A stretch of 64,000 bases of DNA from Paulinella micropora (GCA_009731375.1 BJOX01000266.1:336937-400936); one strand, 5' to 3'. Shown: positions 30,290 to 40,549, counted from the first letter of the stretch. Numbers and translations: made by a program. The notes: generated from the sequence alone by a model not told the origin.

Positions 30290-30802
30290 TTATCATCAGA
30301 TTCCAAATGCACCTCATATACAACAAGAACAAACACAGAAAAGCAAAAAAGACTACATATAGCACATAGGTGAATGTGAACAAGGAGAGAGACACAAAAA
30401 CCAAAAAATGGATAAATACAAGCATACATGTCGTGAGTGGCAACGGAAAACATGAATGAAAATGTGAATTGAAGGGGGGAATTACTTGGGGGACATGTAA
30501 ATACAATGTAGGAACACAGGTCAAGGCAAGGGGAAGGGTATTTGACACAAACACATAAAATAGTTGCAGAAAAAAAAAGTGCACAGACAGATAAGGAAAA
30601 CAAAGCTGACAAGGACAAGGAAAACAAACATAAAAACACACGTTTTGTGCATGTTCAAGACAGCCAACATGTAAGCTAAGAGAAAACAAAGAAAACAGGT
30701 ATAGGATACATGTATTTCACAAGAGTGCCAAGTAGGGCAAACAGTAACAAGACAGAAACAGAATAACGACATTTCACAACCCCCTCTCACAGCGAAAACA
30801 AA
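30290..30802. other. Probable intron DNA left of the Polinton, no gene seen
   Basis: Purine-rich ACA/AAAC-rich DNA with the same texture as 51,786-52,250 on the other side of the element, consistent with one intron split by the insertion. Confidence 0.5.
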
Positions 30803-30808
30803 CACACC
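30803..30808 (+). other. Target-site duplication, left copy
   Basis: CACACC directly precedes the left terminus and is repeated directly after the right terminus. Six bases is the length typical of Polinton/Maverick integration. Confidence 0.85.
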
Positions 30809-31006
30809 AGTAGTATAGGGTGCCACTTTGGCACACTTTTTCAATACATACCTCCGTTGAAATCAAAATGATTCCAACGGCTCTCCTCTTCATTTCGCAA
30901 ACAAACAATACAGAAAGCAATTATAAGCAAATAAGCCTTAGTCTTAAAAGTTATCCACGATAAGAAAAACGGAAAAATGAACTCAAAACATAAAAACAAA
31001 TCATTA
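30809..31006 (+). repeat. Left terminal inverted repeat of element 1
   Basis: 198 bases that match the reverse complement of 51,582-51,779 with one difference (CCACG versus CCACA). It stops at a gap (31,007-31,016), so the true repeat could be longer. The start is AGTAGTATAGGGTGCC. Confidence 0.93.
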
Positions 31007-31018
31007 NNNNNNNNNNTA

Positions 31019-31153
31019 AAAGAGCAAGCATGGGAAGAAGCAAATAAATATCATAAAGAATTTGTAATACCTAAATATGAAGAATGGAAAATAAACTACG
31101 ACAGTGAAAGAAAAGCAATTAAAAATGAAAAAAATCAAGAAATGGATAATTAA
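31019..31153 (+). CDS. Fragment of a lysine-rich protein, 5' end in gap
   Basis: An open frame emerges from the gap and ends at a TAA: 44 residues, including KEQAWEEANKYHKEF. The charged composition is like other element 1 proteins. It overlaps the start of the zinc-finger gene by 29 bases. The real start and length are unknown. Confidence 0.4.
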   Translation, partial: KEQAWEEANKYHKEFVIPKYEEWKINYDSERKAIKNEKNQEMDN

Positions 31154-31283
31154 AAGTTATATTTGTGAATGTGGAGCAGAGATTACAAATGGAAGTAAAT
31201 GTAAGCATAAGAAATCTAATAAGCATAAAGAAAATATAGAATCTTTGTTTTCAACTACTTCGAAAACAAAAAAATTAGCATAG
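31125..31283 (+). CDS. Small zinc-finger protein
   Basis: 52 residues, not long enough to be found by size. After a basic N-terminus it reads YICECGAEITNGSK followed by CKHKKSNKHKENI: a CxC...H...H arrangement like the U1-type C2H2 fingers common in large algal and protist DNA viruses. Ends in TAG, which supports TAG being a normal stop in this element. Likely nucleic-acid binding; role inferred only. Confidence 0.6.
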   Translation: MKKIKKWIIKSYICECGAEITNGSKCKHKKSNKHKENIESLFSTTSKTKKLA

Positions 31284-31468
31284 CCGTACAACATTTTCTC
31301 CGATCTAATTGAAATCATTTCGACGGTGGTATGGGCAAATTTTATGTTAAAGACAAGGACACAATACTATATAGAGGCACACAGGGACACAGGACACCCC
31401 CCACATTTGAGACGGAGAAATTATTTTAATTTTATAAAATTATGTTTCCTTAGATATATTTATCAAAC

Positions 31469-34400
31469 ATGGAGACACACACGTATAACGGCAAGGTCTA
31501 CAGGTTGGATAGATTAAGGGAATATAAGATAAATTACGAAATCAAGTCTGTCAGGGGTCGGGATGTGCTATATATCAAACCGAAGGTAAGGGGGTATAAA
31601 ACTGATACACTGACTGCCCAAAACTACTTGAACCAAGTAAGAGGTGCGGTGTATTTCAAACACCATGCTATACCAATAGCGCCACCTTTACCTACGATTG
31701 AAGAGAAAAAAGAAATCAAGGAAAATGTCAGAGGCTTGATGCGATATGGTAATTACGAAATCAAGCGAGACGACAGAAAGGAGCACAAACTTGGAATAAA
31801 CGAAAGTATTTACAGGGTTGTGTTGAATGGAAACTTTCGGTCTTTCACTATGCGAGATGTAATAAGATTTATTGAAATCATATTGAACGACTTTTTAAAA
31901 CGACAGGGGCAAAGAGATAAGGTTGATGTAGGTATTGAGTTTGTAGATTATTATGGCAAAGTATCTACAGGCCAACATTATGTCAATGAAATCTCGGTTG
32001 AAAAAGTTTTAGAAAGATTGTCGTCAATATTTCAAAGCAACGAAAGTCTTTATATGGATGAAAGTGGCACCAACTTTGATAAATTAAAGTTTGTATTAAA
32101 GTCTGTTAAAATGCCTACGGGCGGGGCAAGGCTACAGGTTTTGAACAAACTGGATGTATATAGAAAGAAAGGAGTAATCTGTATTACTAATAGCGATAAC
32201 TTATGCCTAGCACGAGCAATCGTTGTTGTCAAAGCAAAAATTGAAAAACATCAAAAATACAAAACAGTATTAATGGGGAGAAAGATACAGCAGGAAATGG
32301 CTGAGTCTTTACACGATGAAGCGAAAGTTATTAAGGATGTGTGTGGGATACAAGAAATTAATACATTCGCTAATCACATTAAATACAATCTGGTTATTGT
32401 CGAATTCCCTGAACAAATAGTTTATAAAACAGAACTACTTGATGCGAACGGCGAACGGCTGACTAACCTTTACATTCTAAAGACTGAAGGACATTACGAT
32501 GCCATAACTAACATGAAGTCTATGCTAGGAAAAAAGAATTTCTGCGAGTTGTGTCTAAGAGGGTATATGGAAAGACATGCCTGCGACGCCAAATGTAGTA
32601 TCTGCGAAACCAAGGGATGTAAGGGAATAAACGACAAGAGCCAGTGGAAAGAATGTGAGAAGTGTAATAGAAAGTTTCCAAACACTGAATGCTTTAATAA
32701 CCACAGGACAACAAACTGCGATGTTAAAGCGAAATGTAAATCGTGCGGGCTGAATTACAGGAAGAAAGATGAACACAAATGCGGATATGCGAAATGCAGA
32801 AATTGCAAACTAGTGAAACCGCTTGAACACCAATGTGAAATAGTCCAAAAAGAAATCTTACCACCGTCAGAGCAATACATATTCTTTGACTTTGAAGCGA
32901 CACAGGACACAGGCGAGCACATTGTTAATCATGCTGAAAGCCAGTATTACGATGCGAAGGAACCGCCAGTCATTCATAAGAACATTCAAGACTTTTGTAA
33001 TTGGGCTTTTGACACTAAGCACAGCGGATTTACCTTTATCGCACACAATGCTCGCGGTTATGATTGTCAGTTTATTCTTAAGTGGCTTGTAGATAACAAA
33101 CAGACACCATTTGTCATTTACCAAGGCGGTAAGATAATGATGATGACACATAAGAAATACCGCTTCATTGATAGTTTGAGTTTCCTTACGATGCCATTGT
33201 CTGACTTTCCAAAGACATTCGGACTAACGGAACTTAAGAAAGGATACTTTCCGCACTTCTTCAACACAGACAAGAACAAAAACTATGTTGGGGTTATGCC
33301 ACACAAGAAACATTACGGCTACGACACTATGCGAGGAGATAAGAGAAAGGAGTTTTTAGAATGGTATGAACAACAGGTTAATAATCACAACCACTTTGAT
33401 ATGGCGAAGGAAATCGCTGAGTATTGTCATAGCGATGTTGATATACTTAGAAAGGGCTGTATAGATTTTAGAAAGCAGTTTCTTGAATTCGGTATTGACC
33501 CTTTTCAATATACAACTATTGCGAGTTGTGTTATGGCTCTGTATCGTGCTAAGTTTATGCCTGTTAATTCAATTGCGGTATTGAAAGCGGAAAAACAAAA
33601 CAGGATGGCTTCAAGGGCTTGTGTTGAATGGTTAGCCTACAGAAGCAGACTAGACAAAACCGATATTAAACACGCATTCAACGGAGGTGAAAAAATGTTT
33701 CAACTCGGGCAATCTCGTGTGTATGTAGATGGCTGGGATGAGAAAAACAAAACCGCTTATGAGTTTTACGGGTGTCATTGGCACGGCTGTCAGAAGTGTT
33801 GGAACGGCAATGCAATGAATGCCAAGAAAAATAAGACTATGGGTGAACTATACAAGGAAACAATGAGAAGAGAAAAACAACTGAGCCAACAGGTAAAAGT
33901 AATAAGTGTCTGGGAATGTGATTGGAGCCTGATGAAAACCAGTGAAAGACTGGCCGAGGATACCAACGAACGAATTATGGAACAAGAAGGATTAAACCCA
34001 CGAGAAGCAATGTTTGGAGGTAGAACGAATGCTCTAACATTGTATTGGAAATCACGACACAGCGACGAATACGCGAAATACATTGACATATGCTCACTCT
34101 ATCCGACCGTTATGTATTATGACCTTTACCCTAGCGGGCACCACGAAATCATCAGACCAAATGATGATAATCTCCGACATGTCGGAGATAAACGAAAAGA
34201 TATGCGAAACAAAATCATAAAAAAGGAATACTTTGGAGTGGCTAAGGTTAAGATGCTACCGCCGAGAGGATTACTACACCCAGTCTTACCAAAAGCGGAC
34301 AGAGGCAAGATGATGTATTACTTATGCGATAAGTGCGGGATGACTGAGCACCACGGAGAATGCAAGCACACCGACAATGAGCGGGCAATAACAGGAACTT

Positions 34401-35488
34401 GGGCAACTCCAGAAATTTACAAGGCCTTAGATAAAGGGTATAAGTTAATGAAAGTATATGAAGTATGGCACTGGAAAGAACAGAGCAGTAGCCTATTCAA
34501 AGAATACATAAAGACATTCTTGAAGGTTAAGCAGGAATCAAGTGGATATCCAGCAGGATGCAATACGGCCGAGGAAAAACAAAACTACATAAGCAGTATG
34601 GAAATCAAAATGGGTGTTAAGATGGATGAAAACAAAATAGAAGAAAACTCAGGTCGCCGTGCGGTGGCTAAGTTGTGCTTGAACTCCTTGTGGGGTAAGT
34701 TTGGAGAGAAGCAGAACAAAAAACAAAACAAAATGATAAGGGATAAGGAAACCCTATACAAACTAATGAACGATAAATCAGTGGATAACATAAATATTAA
34801 CATAATCAACGACGAAATAATAGAGGCCAGTTATGATTTAAAACAGGATGCGGTCAGCGACCCGATTAAGACAAATATTGTAGTTGCTCTATTTACTACC
34901 TGCCACGCGAGAATGAGACTTTATGAGATGATGGACAGACTAGGCAGGAGAATTCTATACCACGATACGGATAGTGTAATATATACCACAGACCTGACGA
35001 AAGGCGAAGATGATGTAAAGACGGGCAAACTACTCGGGGACTGGACAGATGAATTAAAGGGAGCCAAGATAAAGACCTTCGTTGGAGGCGGGGCAAAGTG
35101 CTACGGATACTTATTAGATGACGGCAAAGCCTGTATGAAAGTAAAAGGATTTAGTATGAATTACGAGACGAAGAAGGCCTTAAACTTACCTAATATGTTA
35201 AGTGTAATCAGTTGCGGGCTTGGTATTAAAAACACTGAATTATTTGAGAATGGTAAAAATGAACTGGCCGAATTGTTAGAGACTGAGGAAGAATTAAGGA
35301 TTGCTAAGCGAATTGAGAAGTCTGGAAAAGTAGTTATAATAGAAAACAACAAGATAACGCGAGACAAACAAAAGAAAAAAATAACAAGCGAATACTTAGA
35401 AAAGATATTTAGTTTTACATATACAAAAAGACAAGTTATCGGTATTGTAGAGAATGCGATTGAAACGAGACCATTCGGATACTATTAA
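31469..35488 (+). CDS. polB: Protein-primed family B DNA polymerase, Polinton type
   Basis: Replicates the element genome, probably from a terminal protein. 1339 residues, uninterrupted. The N-terminal region has the conserved SDNLCLARAIVV (about 240). A cysteine-rich segment (about 361-457) holds several CxxC pairs and may bind zinc. The 3'-5' exonuclease follows: FDFEATQ (about 473), HNARGYD (about 525) and YCHSDVD (about 652). A GCHWHGC motif (about 770), shared with other Polinton polymerases, sits before the palm. Palm motifs are DICSLYP (about 873), LNSLWGKFG (about 1070) and YHDTDS (about 1164). All catalytic acids are present. The start follows an AT-rich leader and is the first ATG. 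Ends in TAA. Confidence 0.96.
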   Translation: METHTYNGKVYRLDRLREYKINYEIKSVRGRDVLYIKPKVRGYKTDTLTAQNYLNQVRGAVYFKHHAIPIAPPLPTIEEKKEIKENVRGLMRYGNYEIKRDDRKEHKLGINESIYRVVLNGNFRSFTMRDVIRFIEIILNDFLKRQGQRDKVDVGIEFVDYYGKVSTGQHYVNEISVEKVLERLSSIFQSNESLYMDESGTNFDKLKFVLKSVKMPTGGARLQVLNKLDVYRKKGVICITNSDNLCLARAIVVVKAKIEKHQKYKTVLMGRKIQQEMAESLHDEAKVIKDVCGIQEINTFANHIKYNLVIVEFPEQIVYKTELLDANGERLTNLYILKTEGHYDAITNMKSMLGKKNFCELCLRGYMERHACDAKCSICETKGCKGINDKSQWKECEKCNRKFPNTECFNNHRTTNCDVKAKCKSCGLNYRKKDEHKCGYAKCRNCKLVKPLEHQCEIVQKEILPPSEQYIFFDFEATQDTGEHIVNHAESQYYDAKEPPVIHKNIQDFCNWAFDTKHSGFTFIAHNARGYDCQFILKWLVDNKQTPFVIYQGGKIMMMTHKKYRFIDSLSFLTMPLSDFPKTFGLTELKKGYFPHFFNTDKNKNYVGVMPHKKHYGYDTMRGDKRKEFLEWYEQQVNNHNHFDMAKEIAEYCHSDVDILRKGCIDFRKQFLEFGIDPFQYTTIASCVMALYRAKFMPVNSIAVLKAEKQNRMASRACVEWLAYRSRLDKTDIKHAFNGGEKMFQLGQSRVYVDGWDEKNKTAYEFYGCHWHGCQKCWNGNAMNAKKNKTMGELYKETMRREKQLSQQVKVISVWECDWSLMKTSERLAEDTNERIMEQEGLNPREAMFGGRTNALTLYWKSRHSDEYAKYIDICSLYPTVMYYDLYPSGHHEIIRPNDDNLRHVGDKRKDMRNKIIKKEYFGVAKVKMLPPRGLLHPVLPKADRGKMMYYLCDKCGMTEHHGECKHTDNERAITGTWATPEIYKALDKGYKLMKVYEVWHWKEQSSSLFKEYIKTFLKVKQESSGYPAGCNTAEEKQNYISSMEIKMGVKMDENKIEENSGRRAVAKLCLNSLWGKFGEKQNKKQNKMIRDKETLYKLMNDKSVDNININIINDEIIEASYDLKQDAVSDPIKTNIVVALFTTCHARMRLYEMMDRLGRRILYHDTDSVIYTTDLTKGEDDVKTGKLLGDWTDELKGAKIKTFVGGGAKCYGYLLDDGKACMKVKGFSMNYETKKALNLPNMLSVISCGLGIKNTELFENGKNELAELLETEEELRIAKRIEKSGKVVIIENNKITRDKQKKKITSEYLEKIFSFTYTKRQVIGIVENAIETRPFGYY

Positions 35489-35594
35489 AGCAAGCAAAAA
35501 TAAGCGTTATGTTGATTTTTATTTAAAATTCAACATTGGATGAAAGCGATGCTCATAAATATAAATAATTAATTTTTTTCAATAAATTTTTACC

Positions 35595-35609
35595 AGTCTA
35601 TATATACCA
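35595..35609 (+). promoter_or_regulatory. TATA-like start-proximal element
   Basis: TCTATATATACCA stands directly before the ATG of the next gene. A near copy (TCTTTATATACCA) precedes the gene at 36053, and TCTATATACA precedes the polymerase-helicase gene of element 2. The position a few bases from the ATG suggests very short leaders. Confidence 0.5.
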
Positions 35610-35897
35610 ATGACCACCCTCACCAGACTATGCAAGAAGTTTGAGAAACTCTCTATTGAAAATAAAAAAGAAACATTTTCTCTTACCGATGTTAAAAAGA
35701 TAATTAACGACGAAATCCAAATGATTGAAAATGCGCGGGCTGGCAAGCCAACCGATGTTTTTCCATTTGGTAAATATCGTGGCAAGAAAATTCAAGATGT
35801 AGCGGTTATTGATAAGCCATATCTTGAATGGGTTATGAAACAGCCGTGGTTTGAAAAATTTACAGACATTAAAAGTGAAGTAAAAAAATACATATAA
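35610..35897 (+). CDS. Small ExoX_C-like protein
   Basis: 95 residues. The N-terminal half is a helical region starting MTTLTRLCKKFEKLSIE. The C-terminal half carries FGKYRGKKIQDVAVID then PYLEWVMKQPW, the pattern of the ExoX C-terminal/DUF3820 domain found next to exonucleases and alone in many viruses. It is closely related to the protein at 62077 in element 2 and shares its C-terminal domain with the next gene. No catalytic residues are visible, so it is likely a binding module. A hairpin follows three bases after the stop. Confidence 0.75.
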   Translation: MTTLTRLCKKFEKLSIENKKETFSLTDVKKIINDEIQMIENARAGKPTDVFPFGKYRGKKIQDVAVIDKPYLEWVMKQPWFEKFTDIKSEVKKYI

Positions 35898-35899
35898 TT

Positions 35900-35953
35900 G
35901 ATATTCGTAAATCCACACTCCCGCTACCGCTCCCGTGTGTTTTACGAACATTG
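35900..35953 (+). terminator. Intergenic hairpin H1 (type B)
   Basis: Imperfect palindrome: arms GATATTCGTAAA and TTTACGAACATT, inner CACAC/GTGTG. The loop holds CTCCCGCTACCGCTCCC. It begins three bases after a stop codon. Confidence 0.7.
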
Positions 35954-35988
35954 TTTTCTTTTAATTATTTTTATTTAAATTTTTTTTT

Positions 35989-36041
35989 GATGTTTTAGAA
36001 TAAGCGAGAGTGCGTAGCACGAAGCGTAATTCTTAAATATC
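35989..36041 (+). promoter_or_regulatory. Intergenic hairpin H2 (type A)
   Basis: Imperfect palindrome GATGTTTTAGAATAAGCG / GCGTAATTCTTAAATATC, immediately before the TATA-like element and start of the next gene. Confidence 0.6.
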
Positions 36042-36052
36042 TTTATATACCA

Positions 36053-36529
36053 ATGACCGACCTGAGCACCAAACAGGACTACTTGAATGAAATTGAAAAA
36101 TGGAACCTTGATGGAGATGTCAAAAAGCCAACCATTAAATGGACTAAACCCGACATTGTTTCTTTTTATGAGCAATACAAGCCAAGGGATGATAATGTTA
36201 AAGTCGTTATACCACCCAATGTTAATTTACAAGATAAATCAACATTAGACACATTGACGAAAATGATGGAGGAAGAAAGCACTCCTTTTACGACTGCTGA
36301 TTTAAAAGAAACGGGGATTACTGAAATAAAGGCTAAGGTCGGCGAAGAGATGGAGAATGCTACATGTACAGAAGAAGGTTGTATATTAAAGAAAGATATT
36401 TTTCTTCAATATGGTAAGTATAAAAAAATGAAAATTGAAGATGTTGCTAAGATTGATAAACCATACCTTGAATATTTAGTTCAACAACCTTATTTTAATA
36501 ACAAAGACGCAGTAAAAAAATATCTCTGA
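36053..36529 (+). CDS. ExoX_C-like protein with long N-terminal region
   Basis: 158 residues. The first 110 are acidic and not recognised, beginning MTDLSTKQDYLNEIEKWN, a pattern like SAP-type or small helical modules but not assigned. The C-terminus has YGKYKKMKIEDVAKID then PYLEYLVQQPYF, the same domain as the preceding gene. The pair probably arose by duplication. The start follows the TATA-like element by a few bases. Ends in TGA, three bases before hairpin H3. Confidence 0.7.
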   Translation: MTDLSTKQDYLNEIEKWNLDGDVKKPTIKWTKPDIVSFYEQYKPRDDNVKVVIPPNVNLQDKSTLDTLTKMMEEESTPFTTADLKETGITEIKAKVGEEMENATCTEEGCILKKDIFLQYGKYKKMKIEDVAKIDKPYLEYLVQQPYFNNKDAVKKYL

Positions 36530-36531
36530 TT

Positions 36532-36612
36532 GATATTTTAGAAATTAGACTTTCGCCTCCAAAACTATTTCGACAACTTCGAAATAGTTTATTCGTCTAT
36601 TTCTAAAACATC
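36532..36612 (+). terminator. Intergenic hairpin H3 (type A)
   Basis: Long palindrome: outer arms GATATTTTAGAAATTAGAC and GTCTATTTCTAAAACATC, inner arms AAACTATTTCG and CGAAATAGTTT. It sits between convergent genes, adjacent to the stop at 36,529. Confidence 0.75.
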
Positions 36613-36648
36613 GTTTTTACGATGTAATATTTTTTTTTATTTTTTCAC

Positions 36649-36701
36649 GATGTTTGCAAAACACACGGGAGCGGTAGCGGGAGTGTGAATTTGCAAATAT
36701 C
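36649..36701 (-). terminator. Intergenic hairpin H4 (type B)
   Basis: Arms GATGTTTGCAAAACACAC and GTGTGAATTTGCAAATATC. It overlaps the last base of the spike-like gene's stop codon, so it lies exactly at that gene's 3' end. Confidence 0.75.
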
Positions 36702-37982
36702 TATTGGTCTTCTATAAAATTAGCAATAATATTGACATTTCCACCATTATTAGTAGTAGAAACCGATTTCTGCGTAAAAGTTAATACATCACTTGGAGAC
36801 AGATAAATATCATAATTTCTTAGATTAATTTGTTGAGTTGAACTTGCATTAACATAAATTTTAAAAATCGTCGTTCCGCTGGCGATAGCAGTCGCTGTTG
36901 TGTCGGTATCAACTATTGAATATTTCGTATCTACATCCGCATACACTGCTCCAGTTAATGTTCCATTAATCACCATTCGCACTATATTCGTTTTTGTGTC
37001 TTCATTACTAATACTTATCAATGATGGATATACTAATGAATAATTGTCTAAGTTAGCACCAGCACTATCATATTTTGCCTTATTTCTTATACTCAATATC
37101 GGTCTTTCTGTGGTGTGAGCGACTTCAGCACCCTCAATTGAATTCGTTATGCTGGTATTAATAGTATTTGAGCACTCAATGAATAAACTAGCACTCGCTG
37201 TTTTAAGAATTTGTATTCCAGTCTTTGCATCATTTCTCATTACTGCTGTAAAGGGTAATGTCATATTTCGCAGGCTTACACCATTATTAGCATTCGCATA
37301 CTCAATCATATGAACTAATTGAAATAATCCTGTTATGGGATTTTCAATATAAAACTTAATAGCACCAAACCCAAGATACTGAAATTGAATTTGAAATACA
37401 TTTCCTTTGTCCCAATTTAATAAAGGCATAGCATAATGTCCATTGCAAGGGTCGTCCCAGTCTTCTTGGTCAATATAATCTACAGCACCTCCCGCGCAAT
37501 GTGCAATATTCATTCCTGCTTGATTTTTGTAAAAATAAAAGCCATCGTTAAGGTCATTTCCTATTCCAATAAATGAATAGTAATCTTTTGTATCATCCGT
37601 TGTCCATAGAGCAGTAAAGCGGGCAAGGACACCCGTTCCAGTTCTATATTTTATTCTCCTTTTACTTACTAATCCAGCATCNNNNNNNNNNTATTCTCCT
37701 TTTACTTACCAATCTAGCATCCGCTGTCGCATCAGCAGTTGTTTTCAATTCAGCCATATTATTCAAGAATGACGCAGACGATTTTGTTTCTGTTTTTGTC
37801 CATATCCTAGTATTAATGGTATATGGAAAGATTTCCTGTAAAACTGGAGTTAATTGGCCTACTACTGCTTCGCCAAAAGCGGTTTTTGAATTATTTGTTT
37901 CAACATGCCCGTCATATCCAACGCTGACATTTATAAATTCGCCGTCAGGATTTTCTGCGATTAAGTTTCTCTGGTGAGACAT
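36701..37982 (-). CDS. Spike-like structural protein (paralogue in element 2)
   Basis: About 424 residues once the ten-N gap at 37,682-37,691 is discounted; 28 bases are repeated on both sides of the gap, so it is an assembly artefact. The start is MSHQRNLIAENPDGEF, just outside hairpin H5; an upstream in-frame ATG at 38,012 lies within that hairpin. The sequence is beta-rich with many Thr, Asn and Ser residues (FYIENPITGLFQLVHMIEYA) and ends FIEDQ then TAG. The element 2 protein at 63028 is clearly homologous along its whole visible length and ends FLEDQ then TAA. Placement beside the capsid genes suggests a virion surface or fibre component. I do not recognise a named family. Confidence 0.7.
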
Positions 37983-37983
37983 G

Positions 37984-38033
37984 GATATTTTATAATTGCG
38001 CTCTCGTTTCACTTACGCTTATTATAAAATATC
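37984..38033 (-). promoter_or_regulatory. Intergenic hairpin H5 (type A)
   Basis: Palindrome GATATTTTATAATTGCG / CGCTTATTATAAAATATC immediately upstream of the spike-like start codon. Confidence 0.65.
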
Positions 38034-38067
38034 GTTTTTATTTTGAAAAAATATTTTATTAAACATT

Positions 38068-38120
38068 GATATTCGTAAAACACGCGGGAGCGTTAGCGGG
38101 AGCGTGAATTTACAAATATC
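38068..38120 (-). terminator. Intergenic hairpin H6 (type B)
   Basis: Arms GATATTCGTAAAACACGC and GCGTGAATTTACAAATATC; it ends at the stop codon of the major capsid gene. Confidence 0.75.
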
Positions 38121-39604
38121 AACTCATAAGGATTTCAATTCCCTTAACAAGCACACTTCGTTGAAGAATGGCGAATGTGTAATGGTTAAGATTAGTTACG
38201 CCTGCACCGCTCGCATTAGCATTCGTATTTGAAACGAATTCATATCGTCGTTCAGTGTCTAGGCTCAAACCGCTCACCTCATAGCCGTCGGTGTCCTTAT
38301 CGCACAGCGGGCGGTTATTGTCCCAAGTATCTACGTGGAACCAGTTGTAGTGATAGACGTCGCTGTTTAGGATAGCACTTCCCTTCAACTTATCCTTCAA
38401 AATCATATAGTCTTCATTCTCAGATGTGTCAATGTCAAATTGTTGAAGGCGTGTCCCATCAAGTGTTGTATAATAACTAATAATTTTAGCATCTGCCCTG
38501 TTGTCATTATCAAAAGAAGTATTAGCACTCTCAGTGAAATGAAAGGCTGAAGTATAAATACGACGAATTCTTTCACCCTGCGAGCGATTCATCTTAATAA
38601 CATAATTTTGACTTTGTGTTGAGAGGCTCTGCTTCCAAGCGATAGGATACTCAATCTTAAATGGAAAGCCTTCACCCGCAATCTTTTGCTGGACACCGAG
38701 GATGACATTCGGTCAGTCTCAACAGCAAGGAATAGATTTAGGTTAGAGACGATAGCACCAGAGGTCGTAGCGGCAGCACCAGTTGAAATAGAACTTACAT
38801 TAGTGTCATAGAATGAAGAGCGGTTGGTTTCAGCCCACACAATCGCAAATCCAAAATTTCATTAAATCCAATAGTCTTATCCAGTTCAAAAATAGTGCCA
38901 AACAACATACCCAAAGGAAACTTAACATTGATAACAGGGGTAGCAGTATTATCACCACCGCCTTCAAAATACTTAGCCTCCTCAAAAGGAACATTTACCA
39001 AACTATAATTTCCAGCAGTGCTATCTGCGAGAGCGGTATCATCGTGGCGACGGGCATTAACAAGAGGCACTTTGTAGTATGCTTGAACTGCAGCCTTAAG
39101 ACCTGCAGTATCTGCCGCATCAGTAATTGTCTTTCTCTCTGCTCTAGTTCCAATTTCAACTTTTCCTGCATTACACTTTTGAAGCATAGCACCGCTAGCC
39201 ACACCAGCACCATGATTTTCAAGTGCCATAAATTTTTCATACTTCATTTCTGGTTTCCATATCACCTTAGTGTAGTTCCCCACATGTTGAAGATTACACA
39301 GATACTGCCCGCTTCGGCTTCGCAATTCAATAGTTTTAATCATAGACAGACAATCCATATAGATACGATTGTAGCGACCCGCACCACCCGCACCAGAGTC
39401 TGACGGAGTGTAAGTAAATCGCAACACACTCCTCGCAAGGTTCAAAGGACGAGTAGGAATTTCAAATGTGTTTTCCATACCACCAGCAGTAGTAAGCGCT
39501 ACAGGTTGCGAGCCTTCACGGGTGGTAAGTTTGCTTAATTCATACTTACCAGTGAGTAGTTCCTTAGTCTGATGGACTAATTCTCCTCCGTATTGGACAG
39601 GCAT
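38119..39604 (-). pseudogene. Major capsid protein (double jelly roll type), two frameshifts
   Basis: Would form the hexameric capsomer. It starts MPVQYGGELVHQTKELLTGK and would be about 495 residues. Frame 1 reads to about 38,845 (FELDKTIGFNEILDLRL). The next frame continues from WAETNRSSFYDTNVSSIST to about 38,715 (NLFLAVETD), and a third from VILGVQQKIAGEGFPFKI to the TGA. Each change fits loss of a single base. Length, order and neighbours (penton-like gene, protease, ATPase) match Polinton and virophage capsid genes; no diagnostic short motif exists, so the call rests on context and size. The indels could be real decay or sequencing errors. Confidence 0.75.
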
Positions 39605-39664
39605 TTTTTTTTCTTTTTGCTTCCTGTAAATAAACTAACTATCTCAAACTTGTTTGAGATTACA

Positions 39665-39684
39665 ATCTATTATGTATAATAGAT
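39665..39684 (-). promoter_or_regulatory. AT-rich palindrome upstream of the major capsid gene
   Basis: ATCTATTATGTATAATAGAT lies about 60 bases upstream of the capsid start. The same palindrome, with one difference, lies just before the integrase start. A second palindrome, TCTCAAACTTGTTTGAGA, lies at about 39,643-39,660. Confidence 0.5.
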
Positions 39685-39729
39685 ATATATATTTATAGAA
39701 AAAATAAATAATTCTAAAATTAAAAATAA

Positions 39730-40542
39730 TTACCGCGCTTTCAACAGATTGAAGAATGAATTAAATAAACTAAAGTAATTAGTTTCACGATAAACCAATA
39801 ATGTCATAACTATTCCCAAACCATTAAGATTAATTGCTTGGTCGTTTTCGTCCGTCAAGTAAAACCTAAATACATTGTTTGAACTCGCAGATAATGTCTT
39901 CCCGTATTCGCTTCCAGAGCCGTCATAAATGACAGAACCAAATGGAATTTCGTTGGCTGTGTATATTTCTTGTAGCACATGATTATCTCCTTCATTCACT
40001 AAGTCTGATTGAAGATACAAAGTTTTTTCACCAGTTAGAATAATCACATTCGGCGATTTAATAAAATCATTAGCAAAGAAATATGTTGAGTTTCTATCAA
40101 ATCCCATAACCTCGTGAATGCGGGTATCAGCATCAAATATAAACCGCGGTTGAATACCTTTATTCTCTGACACACTGAATGTTAATTTGCCGTCCTCTGG
40201 TTCTATGGTGGTATTATTACTGGATACAACATAAGTATAATTATTTGGGCTGTCTGCGGATAACACCTCAGATAGTTTATTTTTTAGATTGTTCATTGTG
40301 TAGTTTCCCTCAGGTATCGTAATTAAGGCCTCATATCCGTCTTCGCTAAGTGTAAAGGTATTATATGGTGAAGCCACAGAGTAATACGACTTCGGCACAT
40401 AGATATGAAGAATTTTGCAGTGAGTTGGATTGTCTAGTGATTTTAAGTTTATCTCGTGTGTAAAATCTGAGTCTGTGCCAGTTATTCGGTTTTTGCTATT
40501 TATGTAATAGATACCACTACTTCGCCCACCTTTGTAATCCAT
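39730..40542 (-). CDS. Minor capsid (penton-like) protein
   Basis: 270 residues, intact. The N-terminus YYINSKNRITGTDSDFTHEI matches the opening pattern (asparagine or aspartate, S, R-I-x-G-T-x-S-D-F) of Polinton and virophage minor capsid proteins, which fold as a single jelly roll and occupy the fivefold vertices. The middle contains FTLSEDGYEALITIPEGNYT, also typical. It lies upstream of the capsid gene in the same orientation. Hairpin H7 stands eight bases before the start. Ends in TAA. Confidence 0.78.
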   Translation of the reverse strand: MDYKGGRSSGIYYINSKNRITGTDSDFTHEINLKSLDNPTHCKILHIYVPKSYYSVASPYNTFTLSEDGYEALITIPEGNYTMNNLKNKLSEVLSADSPNNYTYVVSSNNTTIEPEDGKLTFSVSENKGIQPRFIFDADTRIHEVMGFDRNSTYFFANDFIKSPNVIILTGEKTLYLQSDLVNEGDNHVLQEIYTANEIPFGSVIYDGSGSEYGKTLSASSNNVFRFYLTDENDQAINLNGLGIVMTLLVYRETNYFSLFNSFFNLLKAR

Positions 40543-40549
40543 TGATATA

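Noticed and set aside
38813-39403. Plus-strand frame opposite the major capsid gene
   Set aside because: It is a shadow of the capsid reading frames with no protein-like features; its end coincides with capsid codon structure.
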